NCBI GenBank assembly: GCA_011390035.1
Contig: JAABTE010000017.1
Location: 1 to 16,978 of the forward strand
Direction of reading: 5' to 3'
Length of the DNA stretch: 16,978 bases
Source of the DNA: Desulfobacteraceae bacterium
Lineage (GTDB): Bacteria > Desulfobacterota > Desulfobacteria > Desulfobacterales > JAABSP01
This document shows positions 7,564-15,519 of the stretch, piece after piece; the stretch's first letter is position 1, and every line of letters begins with the position of its first letter. Both the position numbers and the translations under genes were made by a program. The notes beneath the pieces are model-generated. The model was given only the letters and a program-made list of their open reading frames with translations, did not search any database and was not told the DNA's origin.

Positions 7564-8925
7564 ATGAATGTAAAATGCGATAAGTGCAACACCCCCTACG
7601 ACATCGACGAGAGCCGCCTGAAAAAGGGCGGGGCCCGGTTTCGATGCGCCAAATGCGGCAAAACCTTTTCCGTGTCCGCTGCCGCGGAGAAGGCCGAAGC
7701 GGCTCCTACGGCTCCGGCGGGGCCGGGGGTGCCGGCCGTCCCGGCGGCGGCGGCGGCGGGGGGCAATCAAGCGGCGGCGACCAACGTCTCCGAGGAGCTG
7801 CTGGAACTCAACCGGGACCTGCACCAGCGGATGGAAAGAGGCGCCATGCCCCGGCCCGAGGAGCCGCCGACCTTCAGGATCGTCAAAAACGACAGTTGCC
7901 CCCTTTACGAGCTGGCGGACGAGTTTCAGCTTTCGGGAAGGATATTCCGGGTTCCGGCGGGCAAGGCGCCGTGCCTGATCCTGGCAAAGGACGTGGTGAG
8001 CATTCTGCAAAAGGCCGACGGTAACGCGGATCCGGACGCCGCCTTCCGGTGCAGCGGCTGCGTCGGCCGGATCATGTTCAGCCTCAAGAAGCATCAGCCC
8101 GCCGTCGAGGCCGAAAAGCCCAAGGGAAAGCCCGACAGCTACATCGGCGCGGTGGTCAACCTGCTGTCGAGCTTTTCCATCTTCAAGAACCTGAGCGAGC
8201 CGGACGTGCGGGACCTTGTCTCCTTTCTGCGACTGGACAAATTCTCCGAGGATGATATCATCATTCGCAAGGGCGAGCCGGGGCGCAACCTGTTCATCGT
8301 CGTATCCGGAAAGGTGGAGGTGGTCAGCGAGGACGGCATGAGCATCGCCTTCATGGGCGCCGGCGAGGTGTTCGGCGAGATGAGCCTGCTGTCCGGCGAT
8401 CCGGTGGGCGCCACCATCAAGGTGGTGGACCCGACCACGGTGCTGTACATCGGCGCCAAGGACTTCAAGCGGGTGCTAAACGAGATGCCCTCGCTCCAGC
8501 TCAACTTCACCCGGCTGCTGGCCCGGCGCATGGCGGAGATCAACCTGGCCCGGTCCGAGGAGTTCGCCTCGGGCATGACCGGCAAGCTGTCCGAAATGCC
8601 GCCGGCCGAGCTGTTCCAGACGCTCAACGTCAACCAGAAAACCGGGGTGCTGACCCTGAAAATGCCCCGGGAATCGGCTTATCTGTCGTTTCGGGAAGGC
8701 GAGCTGATCAGCGCCCGGTATCGCAATAAAGATGGGGAGGAGGCTTTTTTCGAGCTGCTCAAGATCAAGGAGGGGCGCTTCAAGTTCATTCCCGGACTGT
8801 CTCCGGAGGAGATGGAGGCGCCCGAACTCGGGGATTTCATGCATCTTTTGATGGAAGGGCTTCGGAAAATCGACGAGGATGACAAGAACTTCCTCAAGAC
8901 CATGATTCCGAACCTGACCTCCTGA
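7564..8925 (+). CDS. Zinc-ribbon / cyclic-nucleotide-binding-like / PATAN (DUF4388) protein
   Basis: A 453-residue soluble signalling protein with several modules. Residues 1-36 form an MJ0042-type zinc ribbon (Cys5, Cys8, Cys28, Cys31). An Ala/Pro-rich linker follows. Residues about 103-175 form a small Cys-rich domain (Cys112, Cys137 and CSGC at 163-166), faintly like TIGR04076 but not firmly recognised. A cyclic-nucleotide-binding fold spans about 205-325 (FKNLSEPDVRDLVSFL, IIRKGEPGRNLFIVVSGKVEVV, FGEMSLLSGDP). A PATAN/DUF4388 domain lies at about 337-435 (GKLSEMPPAELFQTLNVNQKTGVLTL, YLSFREGELISAR). The phosphate-binding cassette keeps Gly271-Glu272, but the usual Arg (as in PRAAT of protein kinase A) is Val281, so canonical cAMP binding is doubtful. 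It lies 54 bases before cheA. PATAN proteins are known to act with CheY-like regulators elsewhere, so a role as an output or accessory partner is plausible but inferred. Confidence 0.85.
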   Translation: MNVKCDKCNTPYDIDESRLKKGGARFRCAKCGKTFSVSAAAEKAEAAPTAPAGPGVPAVPAAAAAGGNQAAATNVSEELLELNRDLHQRMERGAMPRPEEPPTFRIVKNDSCPLYELADEFQLSGRIFRVPAGKAPCLILAKDVVSILQKADGNADPDAAFRCSGCVGRIMFSLKKHQPAVEAEKPKGKPDSYIGAVVNLLSSFSIFKNLSEPDVRDLVSFLRLDKFSEDDIIIRKGEPGRNLFIVVSGKVEVVSEDGMSIAFMGAGEVFGEMSLLSGDPVGATIKVVDPTTVLYIGAKDFKRVLNEMPSLQLNFTRLLARRMAEINLARSEEFASGMTGKLSEMPPAELFQTLNVNQKTGVLTLKMPRESAYLSFREGELISARYRNKDGEEAFFELLKIKEGRFKFIPGLSPEEMEAPELGDFMHLLMEGLRKIDEDDKNFLKTMIPNLTS

Positions 8926-8979
8926 TCGATCGCGCCCCGACCCCATCCTTGCACCCAATCGCACGCAGGACAGGACACC

Positions 8980-11481
8980 ATGGAGGATCTTTTGACCAAG
9001 GAGATCATGCAATCCCTTAACGGCGCGGCCACGCTGCTGATGCAAATAGAGCCGGAAGACACATCGGACATCCATCGGCTTCGGGACATCCTGGAGGGCA
9101 TCGCCGCGGACCCGGCCGTGGCGGAATCGGTCAAGTCGCCGGTGACGGCCGCGTTGCGCCGCCTGGACGCCGCCACCGGCCCGGACGCTCCCCCCGAGGA
9201 TATGGAAACGGCCCTGGGGGCGGTGGGCGGCCTGATCGAATCGGCCATGAACGCCTGTGAAGAGACATGGGCCGACGATCCGCCCGCCCCGCCCCTGAAA
9301 GAGGAGGCCGGGGCGGAAACGACGGAAGCTGAATCGACCGCTACCCCGCCATCCGTTTCCGCCTCCGACGAATCCGGATTCGATGATTCCCCATTCGATG
9401 ATTCCGGCGCGGACGCCGCCAAGCCAGACGCCTCCGAACCGGACGCCTCCGAACCGGACACCTCCGGACTTTCAACATCGCGGCCCGAGGCCCCCGGCAA
9501 CGCTGAATCCGTCCCTTCCGCCGAACCGGCCGCCGAGTCAGAGCCACCCCCGGAGCTTCACCATCTTCCGGCGCAGGCGGACATGGAGCTGGTGGAAGCC
9601 TTCATCATGGAAAGCGGCGAACTGCTCACGGGCGCCGAGGAGGCCCTGCTCTCCCTGGAGACGAACCCGGAAGACATGGACGCGGTGAGCACCGTTTTCA
9701 GGGCGTTTCACACCATCAAGGGCACGTCCAGCTTTCTGGAGCTGAACCTGATATCCAGCCTGGCCCACAGGGCCGAGTCCCTGCTCAGCCGTGTGCGGGA
9801 CGGGGAGATCCGCTATGGCGGCGGCTACGCGGACCTGGCCCTTCGCTCGGTGGATGTCTTGAAAGAGCTGATCGGCCTGGCGCAGGGGGCGATGGGGGGC
9901 GCGCCCTTTTACACCCCGTCCGGCTATGCGCCGCTGGCCCGGATGCTGGATGATCCGGACAGCGCCATCGCCGCCAAAGCCGAGGCGGCGCCGGCGGCCC
10001 AAGCCGGCGCCGCCCCCGGAAAAGCGGCGGAGGGCGAAACGGCCGGAGCCACGTTTGACACATCGGCGGCCCCCGGCGAGCCGCCCCCACCGCCGGCCTG
10101 GCCGGAAACCGAAGCGGCGGCCGCGCCGGCCGGGCGCATGCCCGGGGCCGAGCGCGGCCATGCGCCCGCCCCCGCCGCCGGGGCGCCTTACCAGGATGCC
10201 GAAAACGGCCGGGAAAACGGCGCCCCGGCCCGGCCCGAGATCGTCCGCCAGATCAAGGAATCCTCCGTCCGGGTGCCCATCGACCGGCTGGACCGGTTCA
10301 TCGACATGGTTGGCGAGCTGGTGGTCTCCCATTCCATGGTGGTCCAGGACGAGATCATCGCCGGCGGACGGCATCACGAGCTGGCCAAGAAGGTGAACCA
10401 GACCACCAAGATCGTCCGGGAACTTCAGCGCATGAGCATGTCCATGCGCATGATTCCCCTCAGGGGCACCTTCCACAAGATGGCCCGGATCGTGCGGGAC
10501 CTGGCCCGAAAGGCGGGCAAGAACGTCACCCTGCTCACCGACGGCGAGGAGACCGAGATCGACCGCAACATGGTGGACATCATCAATGATCCGCTGGTTC
10601 ACATGGTGCGCAACGCAGTGGATCACGGCATCGAGGGGCCGGCGGACCGGGAGCGGGCCGGAAAGCCGGTGAACGGAACGGTGCGCCTGTCGGCCTATCA
10701 CTCCGCCGGCAATGTGGTGGTGGAGATCCAGGACGACGGACGGGGCCTGGACCGGGAGGCCATCCTGGCCAAGGCGCTGGACCGGGGCCTGATTCAGTCC
10801 ATAGACCGGCTCGACGACAAGGAGATCTACAACATGATCTTCGAGCCCGGCTTCTCCACGGCCAAGACCGTGTCCGAGGTATCGGGCCGGGGCGTGGGCA
10901 TGGATGTGGTCAAGACCAACATCGAGTCGCTTCGGGGCCAGGTGGAGATCCAGTCCGACCTGGGAGAGGGCAGCACCTTCAAGATGCGGCTGCCCCTGAC
11001 GCTGGCCATCATCGACGGGATGGTGGTGCGGGTTCACGACCAGAGGTTCGTGATTCCCACAGTCTCCATCGTCCGCTCGGTTCAGCCCTCCCGGGAAGAT
11101 CTGAGCAGGGTCTTCGGGCGCGCCGAAATGATCATGCTCCAGGGCCGCCTGATCCCCCTCTTCCGCCTGGCCGAGCTTTTCCGGATCGACGGCGCGGAAA
11201 AGGACCCCACCCGGTCCATCGTGGTGGTGGTGGAGGACGATCGGCGCCAGGCCGGGGTGATGGTGGACGAGCTTATCGGCAGCCAGCAGATCGTCATCAA
11301 GACCCTGGGCGAGGCCCTGGGCGACATTCCGGGCATCTCCGGCAGCGCCATCATGCCCAACGGCCGCGTTGGCCTGATACTGGACGTGGGGGGCCTGGTG
11401 CGCCTGGCCAATGAAAACAGAGGCGAAAAGCGAGCGGACCATGAGCCTGATAGCGGCGGAGCTGACAGACAAGCACTTTAA
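8980..11481 (+). CDS. cheA: Chemotaxis histidine kinase CheA
   Basis: Hybrid-free CheA of 833 residues that autophosphorylates and passes phosphate to CheY. Order: an extra N-terminal helical region (about 1-95) without an Hpt motif; an acidic Ser/Asp/Glu/Pro linker; the Hpt domain (about 200-310) with phospho-accepting His244 in FHTIKGTSSF; a long Ala/Pro-rich linker with no recognisable P2 domain; the dimerisation domain (about 430-505, VPIDRLDRFIDMVGELVV); the ATPase domain with N box HMVRNAVDHG (541-550, Asn545), G1 DDGRG (585-589) and G2 GRGVGMD (636-642); and a C-terminal CheW-like domain (about 672-805). All kinase motifs look intact. The ATG is preceded by AGGACAGGA. Its 3' end overlaps cheR by at least 41 bases. 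No separate cheW is seen in the window, so receptor coupling may rely on this domain or on a cheW elsewhere. Confidence 0.95.
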   Translation: MEDLLTKEIMQSLNGAATLLMQIEPEDTSDIHRLRDILEGIAADPAVAESVKSPVTAALRRLDAATGPDAPPEDMETALGAVGGLIESAMNACEETWADDPPAPPLKEEAGAETTEAESTATPPSVSASDESGFDDSPFDDSGADAAKPDASEPDASEPDTSGLSTSRPEAPGNAESVPSAEPAAESEPPPELHHLPAQADMELVEAFIMESGELLTGAEEALLSLETNPEDMDAVSTVFRAFHTIKGTSSFLELNLISSLAHRAESLLSRVRDGEIRYGGGYADLALRSVDVLKELIGLAQGAMGGAPFYTPSGYAPLARMLDDPDSAIAAKAEAAPAAQAGAAPGKAAEGETAGATFDTSAAPGEPPPPPAWPETEAAAAPAGRMPGAERGHAPAPAAGAPYQDAENGRENGAPARPEIVRQIKESSVRVPIDRLDRFIDMVGELVVSHSMVVQDEIIAGGRHHELAKKVNQTTKIVRELQRMSMSMRMIPLRGTFHKMARIVRDLARKAGKNVTLLTDGEETEIDRNMVDIINDPLVHMVRNAVDHGIEGPADRERAGKPVNGTVRLSAYHSAGNVVVEIQDDGRGLDREAILAKALDRGLIQSIDRLDDKEIYNMIFEPGFSTAKTVSEVSGRGVGMDVVKTNIESLRGQVEIQSDLGEGSTFKMRLPLTLAIIDGMVVRVHDQRFVIPTVSIVRSVQPSREDLSRVFGRAEMIMLQGRLIPLFRLAELFRIDGAEKDPTRSIVVVVEDDRRQAGVMVDELIGSQQIVIKTLGEALGDIPGISGSAIMPNGRVGLILDVGGLVRLANENRGEKRADHEPDSGGADRQAL
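9427..9470 (+). repeat. 15-bp tandem repeat in the CheA linker
   Basis: Two exact copies of GACGCCTCCGAACCG (9427-9441 and 9442-9456) and a diverged third partial copy encode DASEP-DASEP-DTSGL. Upstream, a similar duplication of CGATGATTCC occurs at about 9381-9404. These are low-complexity expansions in the disordered acidic linker before the Hpt domain. Confidence 0.75.
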
Positions 11482-12256
11482 AAAGGTCAGTCAAATCGTG
11501 CATCGGATGTGCGGCATCCACCTCAAGGATGGAAAAGAGGCTCTGGTCCGGGCGCGACTGATGAAGCGGCTCCGGGCCCTTGGCATGGACAGCTTCGACA
11601 CCTACATCTCTTACATCGAAAAGAGCCCGAACAGCGGCGAGCTGGAATTGATGGTGGACGTGATGACCACCAACAAGACCAGCTTCTTTCGGGAGCCGGC
11701 CCATTTCGAATTTCTCGGAGCCGAGGTGCTGCCCCGGCTCCGGGGCCATCGGATGCGGTTCTGGACGGCGGCCTGCTCCTCCGGCGAGGAGCCGTTTTCC
11801 CTGGCCATCCTGATCCGGGAGACGCTGCCCAACTGCGATCGGATGGACATCAAGATCCTGGCCACGGACATCTCCACCCGGATGCTGGAAAGGGCCCGGC
11901 AAGCCGCCTATTCCAGGGAATACGTTCAGGATGTGCCCAAGCACCTGCTCCAGAAGCATTTCGCCCGGATCGGCAACACCGCGCCGCCCCTGTATCAGGT
12001 GCGGGACGCGGCGCGGTCCATGGTCCGGTTCGCCTGGCTCAACCTGATAGACCGGTGGCCCATGAAAGGCCCCTTCAACGTGATTTTCTGTCGAAACGTG
12101 ATGATCTACTTCGATCGACCCACGCAGCAGCAGCTCATCAACCGATTCTGGGAATACCTGGAACCGGAGGGCTACCTCTTTGTCGGTCATTCCGAGGGGC
12201 TTTCCGCCATCACGCATAAGTTCCAGTACATCCGGCCCGCGGTTTACCGGAAATAA
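11441..12256 (+). CDS. cheR: Chemoreceptor methyltransferase CheR
   Basis: Transfers methyl groups from S-adenosylmethionine to glutamates of chemoreceptors. The N-terminal helical domain (ELTDKHFKKVSQIVHRMCGI, with MTTNKTSFFREPAHFE) and the SAM-binding domain are clear. The binding motif FWTAACSSGEEPFSLA starts at about residue 107, and FCRNVMIYF lies at about 216-224. There is no TPR tail, and the length is typical. I prefer the ATG at 11441 (MSLIAAELTDKHF), which matches the usual CheR start. An in-frame ATG at 11411 would add ten residues and lengthen the overlap with cheA to 71 bases. Neither start has a strong Shine-Dalgarno, consistent with translational coupling to cheA. No partner methylesterase CheB is present in this window. 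Confidence 0.93.
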   Translation: MSLIAAELTDKHFKKVSQIVHRMCGIHLKDGKEALVRARLMKRLRALGMDSFDTYISYIEKSPNSGELELMVDVMTTNKTSFFREPAHFEFLGAEVLPRLRGHRMRFWTAACSSGEEPFSLAILIRETLPNCDRMDIKILATDISTRMLERARQAAYSREYVQDVPKHLLQKHFARIGNTAPPLYQVRDAARSMVRFAWLNLIDRWPMKGPFNVIFCRNVMIYFDRPTQQQLINRFWEYLEPEGYLFVGHSEGLSAITHKFQYIRPAVYRK

Positions 12257-12288
12257 CGCCCAAGGGAAAAGCATGTGATGAGCCGCTC

Positions 12289-12762
12289 ATGAAATATGTC
12301 GTTTTCGTTGGAGATATGAAGGTGGGCACCCACGAGGACCTGCTCGTGACCCATGCCCTGGGCAGTTGCCTGGGGCTGATGGTTCATGATCCGGTCCGCA
12401 AGGTCGGGGGGCTGCTGCACGCCATGCTGCCGCTTTCCAGCATCAATCCGGCAAAGGCCAGGGCGAACCCGTTCATGTTCGTGGACACGGGAGTGCCCCT
12501 GCTGTTCAAGACCATCTACGGCATGGGCGGCCAGAAGCAGCGGCTGGTGGTCAAGGCGGCCGGGTGCGGCCGGCCCCTGGGCAACGACGAGATGTTCAAG
12601 ATCGGCGAGCGCAACTATACCGTGTTGAAAAAGCTGCTCTGGAAGAACAATGTGCTTCTGGAGAGCCAGGAGGTGGGCGGCACAGCCAGCCGAACCGTTC
12701 ATTTTGACGTATCCACCGGCCGCGTGTCCATCACCAGCGGCGGCAAGACAACCGACATGTAA
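12289..12762 (+). CDS. cheD: Chemoreceptor glutamine deamidase CheD (CheD1, catalytic residues intact)
   Basis: CheD hydrolyses specific receptor glutamines to glutamates and, in some species, partners CheC-type phosphatases. All three catalytic residues are present at the same numbers as in Thermotoga maritima CheD: Thr21 (in LVTHALGSC), Cys27 and His44 (GGLLHAMLP). The product is 157 residues, close to the family norm. It follows cheR by 32 bases and precedes the MCP by 29, placing an active deamidase beside its likely substrate. A short inverted repeat, ATGAGCCGCTCAT (12278-12290), overlaps the start codon and might mildly affect initiation. A second, diverged copy, CheD2, lies at 16054-16506. 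Confidence 0.93.
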   Translation: MKYVVFVGDMKVGTHEDLLVTHALGSCLGLMVHDPVRKVGGLLHAMLPLSSINPAKARANPFMFVDTGVPLLFKTIYGMGGQKQRLVVKAAGCGRPLGNDEMFKIGERNYTVLKKLLWKNNVLLESQEVGGTASRTVHFDVSTGRVSITSGGKTTDM

Positions 12763-12791
12763 GCGGAATTCGATCCACGGAGAACCTTAAG

Positions 12792-14264
12792 ATGAAACAG
12801 CAGACCACAAAGAAGAAGATGGGCGCCATATCGCTGGTGATGATCGGTGTTTCCATTTTCATCGCCACCTGCTTCAGCGCTTTTGACTATGTCCGGGAGC
12901 GGAACCAGATGTGGGAAAACTTCAACGCCATCATCGACCCTATCACCGGGCGGCTGGCCAGCGGCCTGCAAAAGCCCCTCTGGTTTCTGGACGAGAACCT
13001 GACGGAAAAGCTGATCGTCCTGGAGATGATGGACGAGAGGATTTTCGCCGTGGTGGTGCGCGAGTCGGACGGCCAGACCATCTTCATCGCCCGGAGCCGG
13101 GACAAGGAGGGCAAGATCATTCCCACCCGCTCGGAGATCGAAGGGGACGGATTCGTGATGCGGGAAGAGCCGATCCTGTACGAGGGAAAGACCGTCGGCA
13201 AGGTCCAGATCTATTTCACCACCCGGTACATCCAGGCGGCCCTTGGCGCGCTGATCCGGACCATCGTCCTGAAGGTGGTGTTCATGAGCGTCATTCTGGT
13301 GGCGGCGCTGCTGTGGATCGTCAACCGATATCTGATCCGCCCCATATCGGCCGTGGCCTCGGGCCTTGGCGAAATCGGCGCCGAGGTGGACACCGCCGTG
13401 GCCCACGTCACCCTCACCAGCCGGCGCCTGACCGAGGGCGCCAGCCGCCAGGCGTCCGCTGTGGAAGAGACCTCCGCGTCCCTGGAGCAGATGAGTTCGA
13501 TGATTCAGCAGAACGCGGAAAACATCCGGCGGGCCAACGCCCTGATGTCCGAAACCTCCACGGTGGTGCGGGAGGCGGCCGACTCCATGTCCCGGCTGAC
13601 CGAATCCATGAGCGAAATCTCCAAGACGGGCGAAGAGACCCGCAAGGTGATCAAAACCATTGAGGAAATCGCCTTTCAGACCAACCTGCTGGCCCTCAAC
13701 GCCGCGGTGGAGGCGGCCCGGGCCGGGGAGGTGGGCGCCGGCTTCGCCGTTGTGGCCGAGGAGGTGCGGAACCTGGCCCTGCGCTCCAGCGATGCGGCCC
13801 GGAACACGGCCGAGCTGATCGAAGCCTCCATCGGCGGCATCAAGAGCGGCTCGGAGCGGGTCTTTAAGGCCAACGAGGCGTTCCAGAGCGTGACCGAGGG
13901 ATCGCGGAAGGTGGAATCGCTTCTGGCGGAAGTCGCCGCCGCATCCCAGGACCAGTCCCAGGGCATCGGCCAGATCAGCGAGGCCATGGCCGAAATCGAC
14001 AAGGTGACCCAGGAGAACATGAGCAGCGTGGAGGGCATGGCCTCGGCCCTGGAGGGCATCAGCGGCCAGGTGGATCACATCAAGAATTTCATCACCCGCC
14101 TGCTCTGGCTCATCGGCAAGGATCGAAAGCGGCTGGCCGAAGGCGCCCTGCCGGCGCCCGCCGCGCGGCCCCGCCTCGCCCATGGGCAGTGGCGCGCCGC
14201 CGGAAACGAGCACAGGGCCCTGCCGCCGCCCAGCCGTGGCCGGAGCCGGAACGAGCGCTCATGA
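12792..14264 (+). CDS. Methyl-accepting chemotaxis protein without a complete HAMP domain
   Basis: Membrane chemoreceptor of 490 residues. TM1 lies at about 11-31, a periplasmic sensor segment at about 32-155 (including QKPLWFLDENLTEKL and a Gly/Glu-rich strand region; family not recognised), and TM2 at about 156-178. After TM2 a short HAMP-like first helix (RPISAVASGLGEIG, 183-196) passes almost directly into the methylation helix (TEGASRQASAVEETSASLEQM), so the second half of HAMP appears missing. The signalling hairpin is canonical: IEEIAFQTNLLALNAAVEAA at 290-309, then GEVGAGFAVVAEEVRNLA. The basic C-terminal tail (about 445-490) has no NWxxF-type CheR tether. GGAG precedes the start. The stop overlaps the HDOD start as ATGA. 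Confidence 0.93.
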   Translation: MKQQTTKKKMGAISLVMIGVSIFIATCFSAFDYVRERNQMWENFNAIIDPITGRLASGLQKPLWFLDENLTEKLIVLEMMDERIFAVVVRESDGQTIFIARSRDKEGKIIPTRSEIEGDGFVMREEPILYEGKTVGKVQIYFTTRYIQAALGALIRTIVLKVVFMSVILVAALLWIVNRYLIRPISAVASGLGEIGAEVDTAVAHVTLTSRRLTEGASRQASAVEETSASLEQMSSMIQQNAENIRRANALMSETSTVVREAADSMSRLTESMSEISKTGEETRKVIKTIEEIAFQTNLLALNAAVEAARAGEVGAGFAVVAEEVRNLALRSSDAARNTAELIEASIGGIKSGSERVFKANEAFQSVTEGSRKVESLLAEVAAASQDQSQGIGQISEAMAEIDKVTQENMSSVEGMASALEGISGQVDHIKNFITRLLWLIGKDRKRLAEGALPAPAARPRLAHGQWRAAGNEHRALPPPSRGRSRNERS

Positions 14265-15115
14265 GCCATGCCCTGATCCACCGGATTGAAGCGGCGGCCG
14301 ACGCCTTTTCAGACCGATACGCTCAGCGTGCGGGCCACCTGATGGCCGTCACCGCCCCGGAGGCCGACGCGCCGGAGGCGCTGGAACGGCTGGCGGCGGC
14401 CGAGCCGCGCCTTGCGGCCGACGTGGCCAGGCTGATCAACACCCCCTATTTTAAGGCCGCCCCCGGCGCCGACGGCCTGCGGGAGACGGTGGAAGCCTTG
14501 GGCATCCGCCGTCTGCGCCACGCGGCCATGACGGCGCTGGCCGGCCGGATACTGTGGCCGGCGGTGGAAGGTTACGACCTGACGGCCGGGGAACTGTTCC
14601 GTCACTGCCTGGGGGTGTCAATCGCCGCCTCCCATTTAAACGACATCCTGGAACGGCCGGAGGCCGAGGATATCTTTCTGGCCGGGCTGTTCCACGACGT
14701 GGGAAAGCTGATTCTCGGCCCCTTCGTGGCCGCGGAGAACGAGGCCATCGAGGCGGAGACGGCAAGGGGGCTGTCCTTCGAGATCGCCGAGAGGCGGGTC
14801 CTGGGCATGGATCACACGGCGGTGGGCCGCCGGATTCTGACGCGATGGGGCTTTCCGGAGGCCCTGTGCCGGGCCGTGCGCTGGAGCCACACGCCGGACG
14901 AGGCCGCGCCTACCACCGCCATGGCCGACATGCTCCACATCTGCAACGTGCTGTGCCTGAGCATCGGCATCGGCATGGGCCGGGAGGGGCTGCGCTATAA
15001 AAGCTCCCCGGCCGCGGCCAGGCGGGTGGGGGTGGCGCCGGGAACGCTTGAACTGGTGGCCAGCCATACGCTACAATGGATCAATGACCTGGCCGATATC
15101 CTGGAGTTTGGTTAA
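14261..15115 (+). CDS. HDOD-domain protein with intact HD-type metal ligands
   Basis: A 284-residue HDOD signalling protein. The N-terminal helical part fits HDOD (LAADVARLINTPYFK, LRETVEALGIRRLRHAAMTAL). The HD portion keeps the phosphohydrolase-like residues in order: His in LFRHCLGVS, His145-Asp146 in FHDVGKLI, His in LGMDHTAVG, His in RWSHTPDE and a terminal Asp in AMADMLHICN. Many HDOD proteins have lost some of these. I chose the ATG at 14261 because it overlaps the MCP stop as ATGA and gives the natural MSHALIHRIE start; upstream in-frame codons belong to the MCP tail. HDOD proteins often sit in signalling and motility operons. Substrate and output are unknown: it might hydrolyse a nucleotide second messenger or act as a scaffold. 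Confidence 0.88.
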   Translation: MSHALIHRIEAAADAFSDRYAQRAGHLMAVTAPEADAPEALERLAAAEPRLAADVARLINTPYFKAAPGADGLRETVEALGIRRLRHAAMTALAGRILWPAVEGYDLTAGELFRHCLGVSIAASHLNDILERPEAEDIFLAGLFHDVGKLILGPFVAAENEAIEAETARGLSFEIAERRVLGMDHTAVGRRILTRWGFPEALCRAVRWSHTPDEAAPTTAMADMLHICNVLCLSIGIGMGREGLRYKSSPAAARRVGVAPGTLELVASHTLQWINDLADILEFG

Positions 15116-15141
15116 TTGAAATCCTGTAACGGAGTAAAAAT

Positions 15142-15519
15142 ATGTCCCTTAACATACTGATTGTCGATGACAGCGGGGTCATGCGGGCGATGATCGCCAA
15201 GAGCCTCCGCATGACCGGCCTGGACATCCAGCAGATGCATCAGGCCGGCAACGGGGCGGAAGGGCTCGATATGCTGGAGCGGCATCCTGTGGATCTTGTC
15301 ATCGTCGATATCAACATGCCGGTGATGAACGGCGAGGAGATGATCGACCGGATGCGGGAGCGGGAGGATTTCAATCAGATCCCGATACTGGTCATTTCCA
15401 CGGAAGGCAGCGATACGAGAAAAAACGCGCTGACGGGCCGGGGGATCGCGTTTATCCACAAACCCTTTTCGCCGGAAAAAATCCGGGACACCATGAATTC
15501 GATACTGGGGAGGACATGA
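15142..15519 (+). CDS. cheY: CheY-like response regulator (CheY1)
   Basis: Single receiver domain of 125 residues with no output domain, expected to be phosphorylated by CheA. Metal-binding Asp9-Asp10 (VDDSGVMR), phospho-acceptor Asp56 in IVDINMPVMNG, switch Thr87 in ISTEGS and Lys107 in FIHKPF are all present. GGAG lies before the ATG. Its stop overlaps the cheX start as ATGA, coupling regulator and phosphatase synthesis. It is about 69% identical by hand count to CheY2 at 16568-16957, so it is a recent or constrained paralogue. Confidence 0.93.
   Translation: MSLNILIVDDSGVMRAMIAKSLRMTGLDIQQMHQAGNGAEGLDMLERHPVDLVIVDINMPVMNGEEMIDRMREREDFNQIPILVISTEGSDTRKNALTGRGIAFIHKPFSPEKIRDTMNSILGRT

Noticed and set aside
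6187..8094. 635-residue minus-strand open frame
   Set aside because: Antisense shadow of the HtrA and CNBD genes with low-complexity composition, spanning two unrelated plus-strand genes.
8926..8979. Possible sigma-54 promoter before cheA (TTGCAC at about 8949)
   Set aside because: No TGGCAC-type -24 element at the required distance.
9538..11472. 644-residue open frame on the minus strand opposite cheA
   Set aside because: It is His/Gly/Pro-rich with no domain features and lies exactly antisense to a canonical CheA. Long antisense frames are expected in GC-rich coding DNA.
12278..12290. Inverted repeat ATGAGCCGCTCAT at the CheD1 start as a terminator or switch
   Set aside because: Stem of only five pairs and no T-run; too weak to call beyond a note.
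12699..14213. 504-residue minus-strand open frame
   Set aside because: Antisense to the MCP, Gly/His-rich, no recognisable motif.
15116..15141. Internal terminator or separate promoter between HDOD and cheY1
   Set aside because: The gap is too short, has no hairpin with T-run and no convincing -10/-35 pair.
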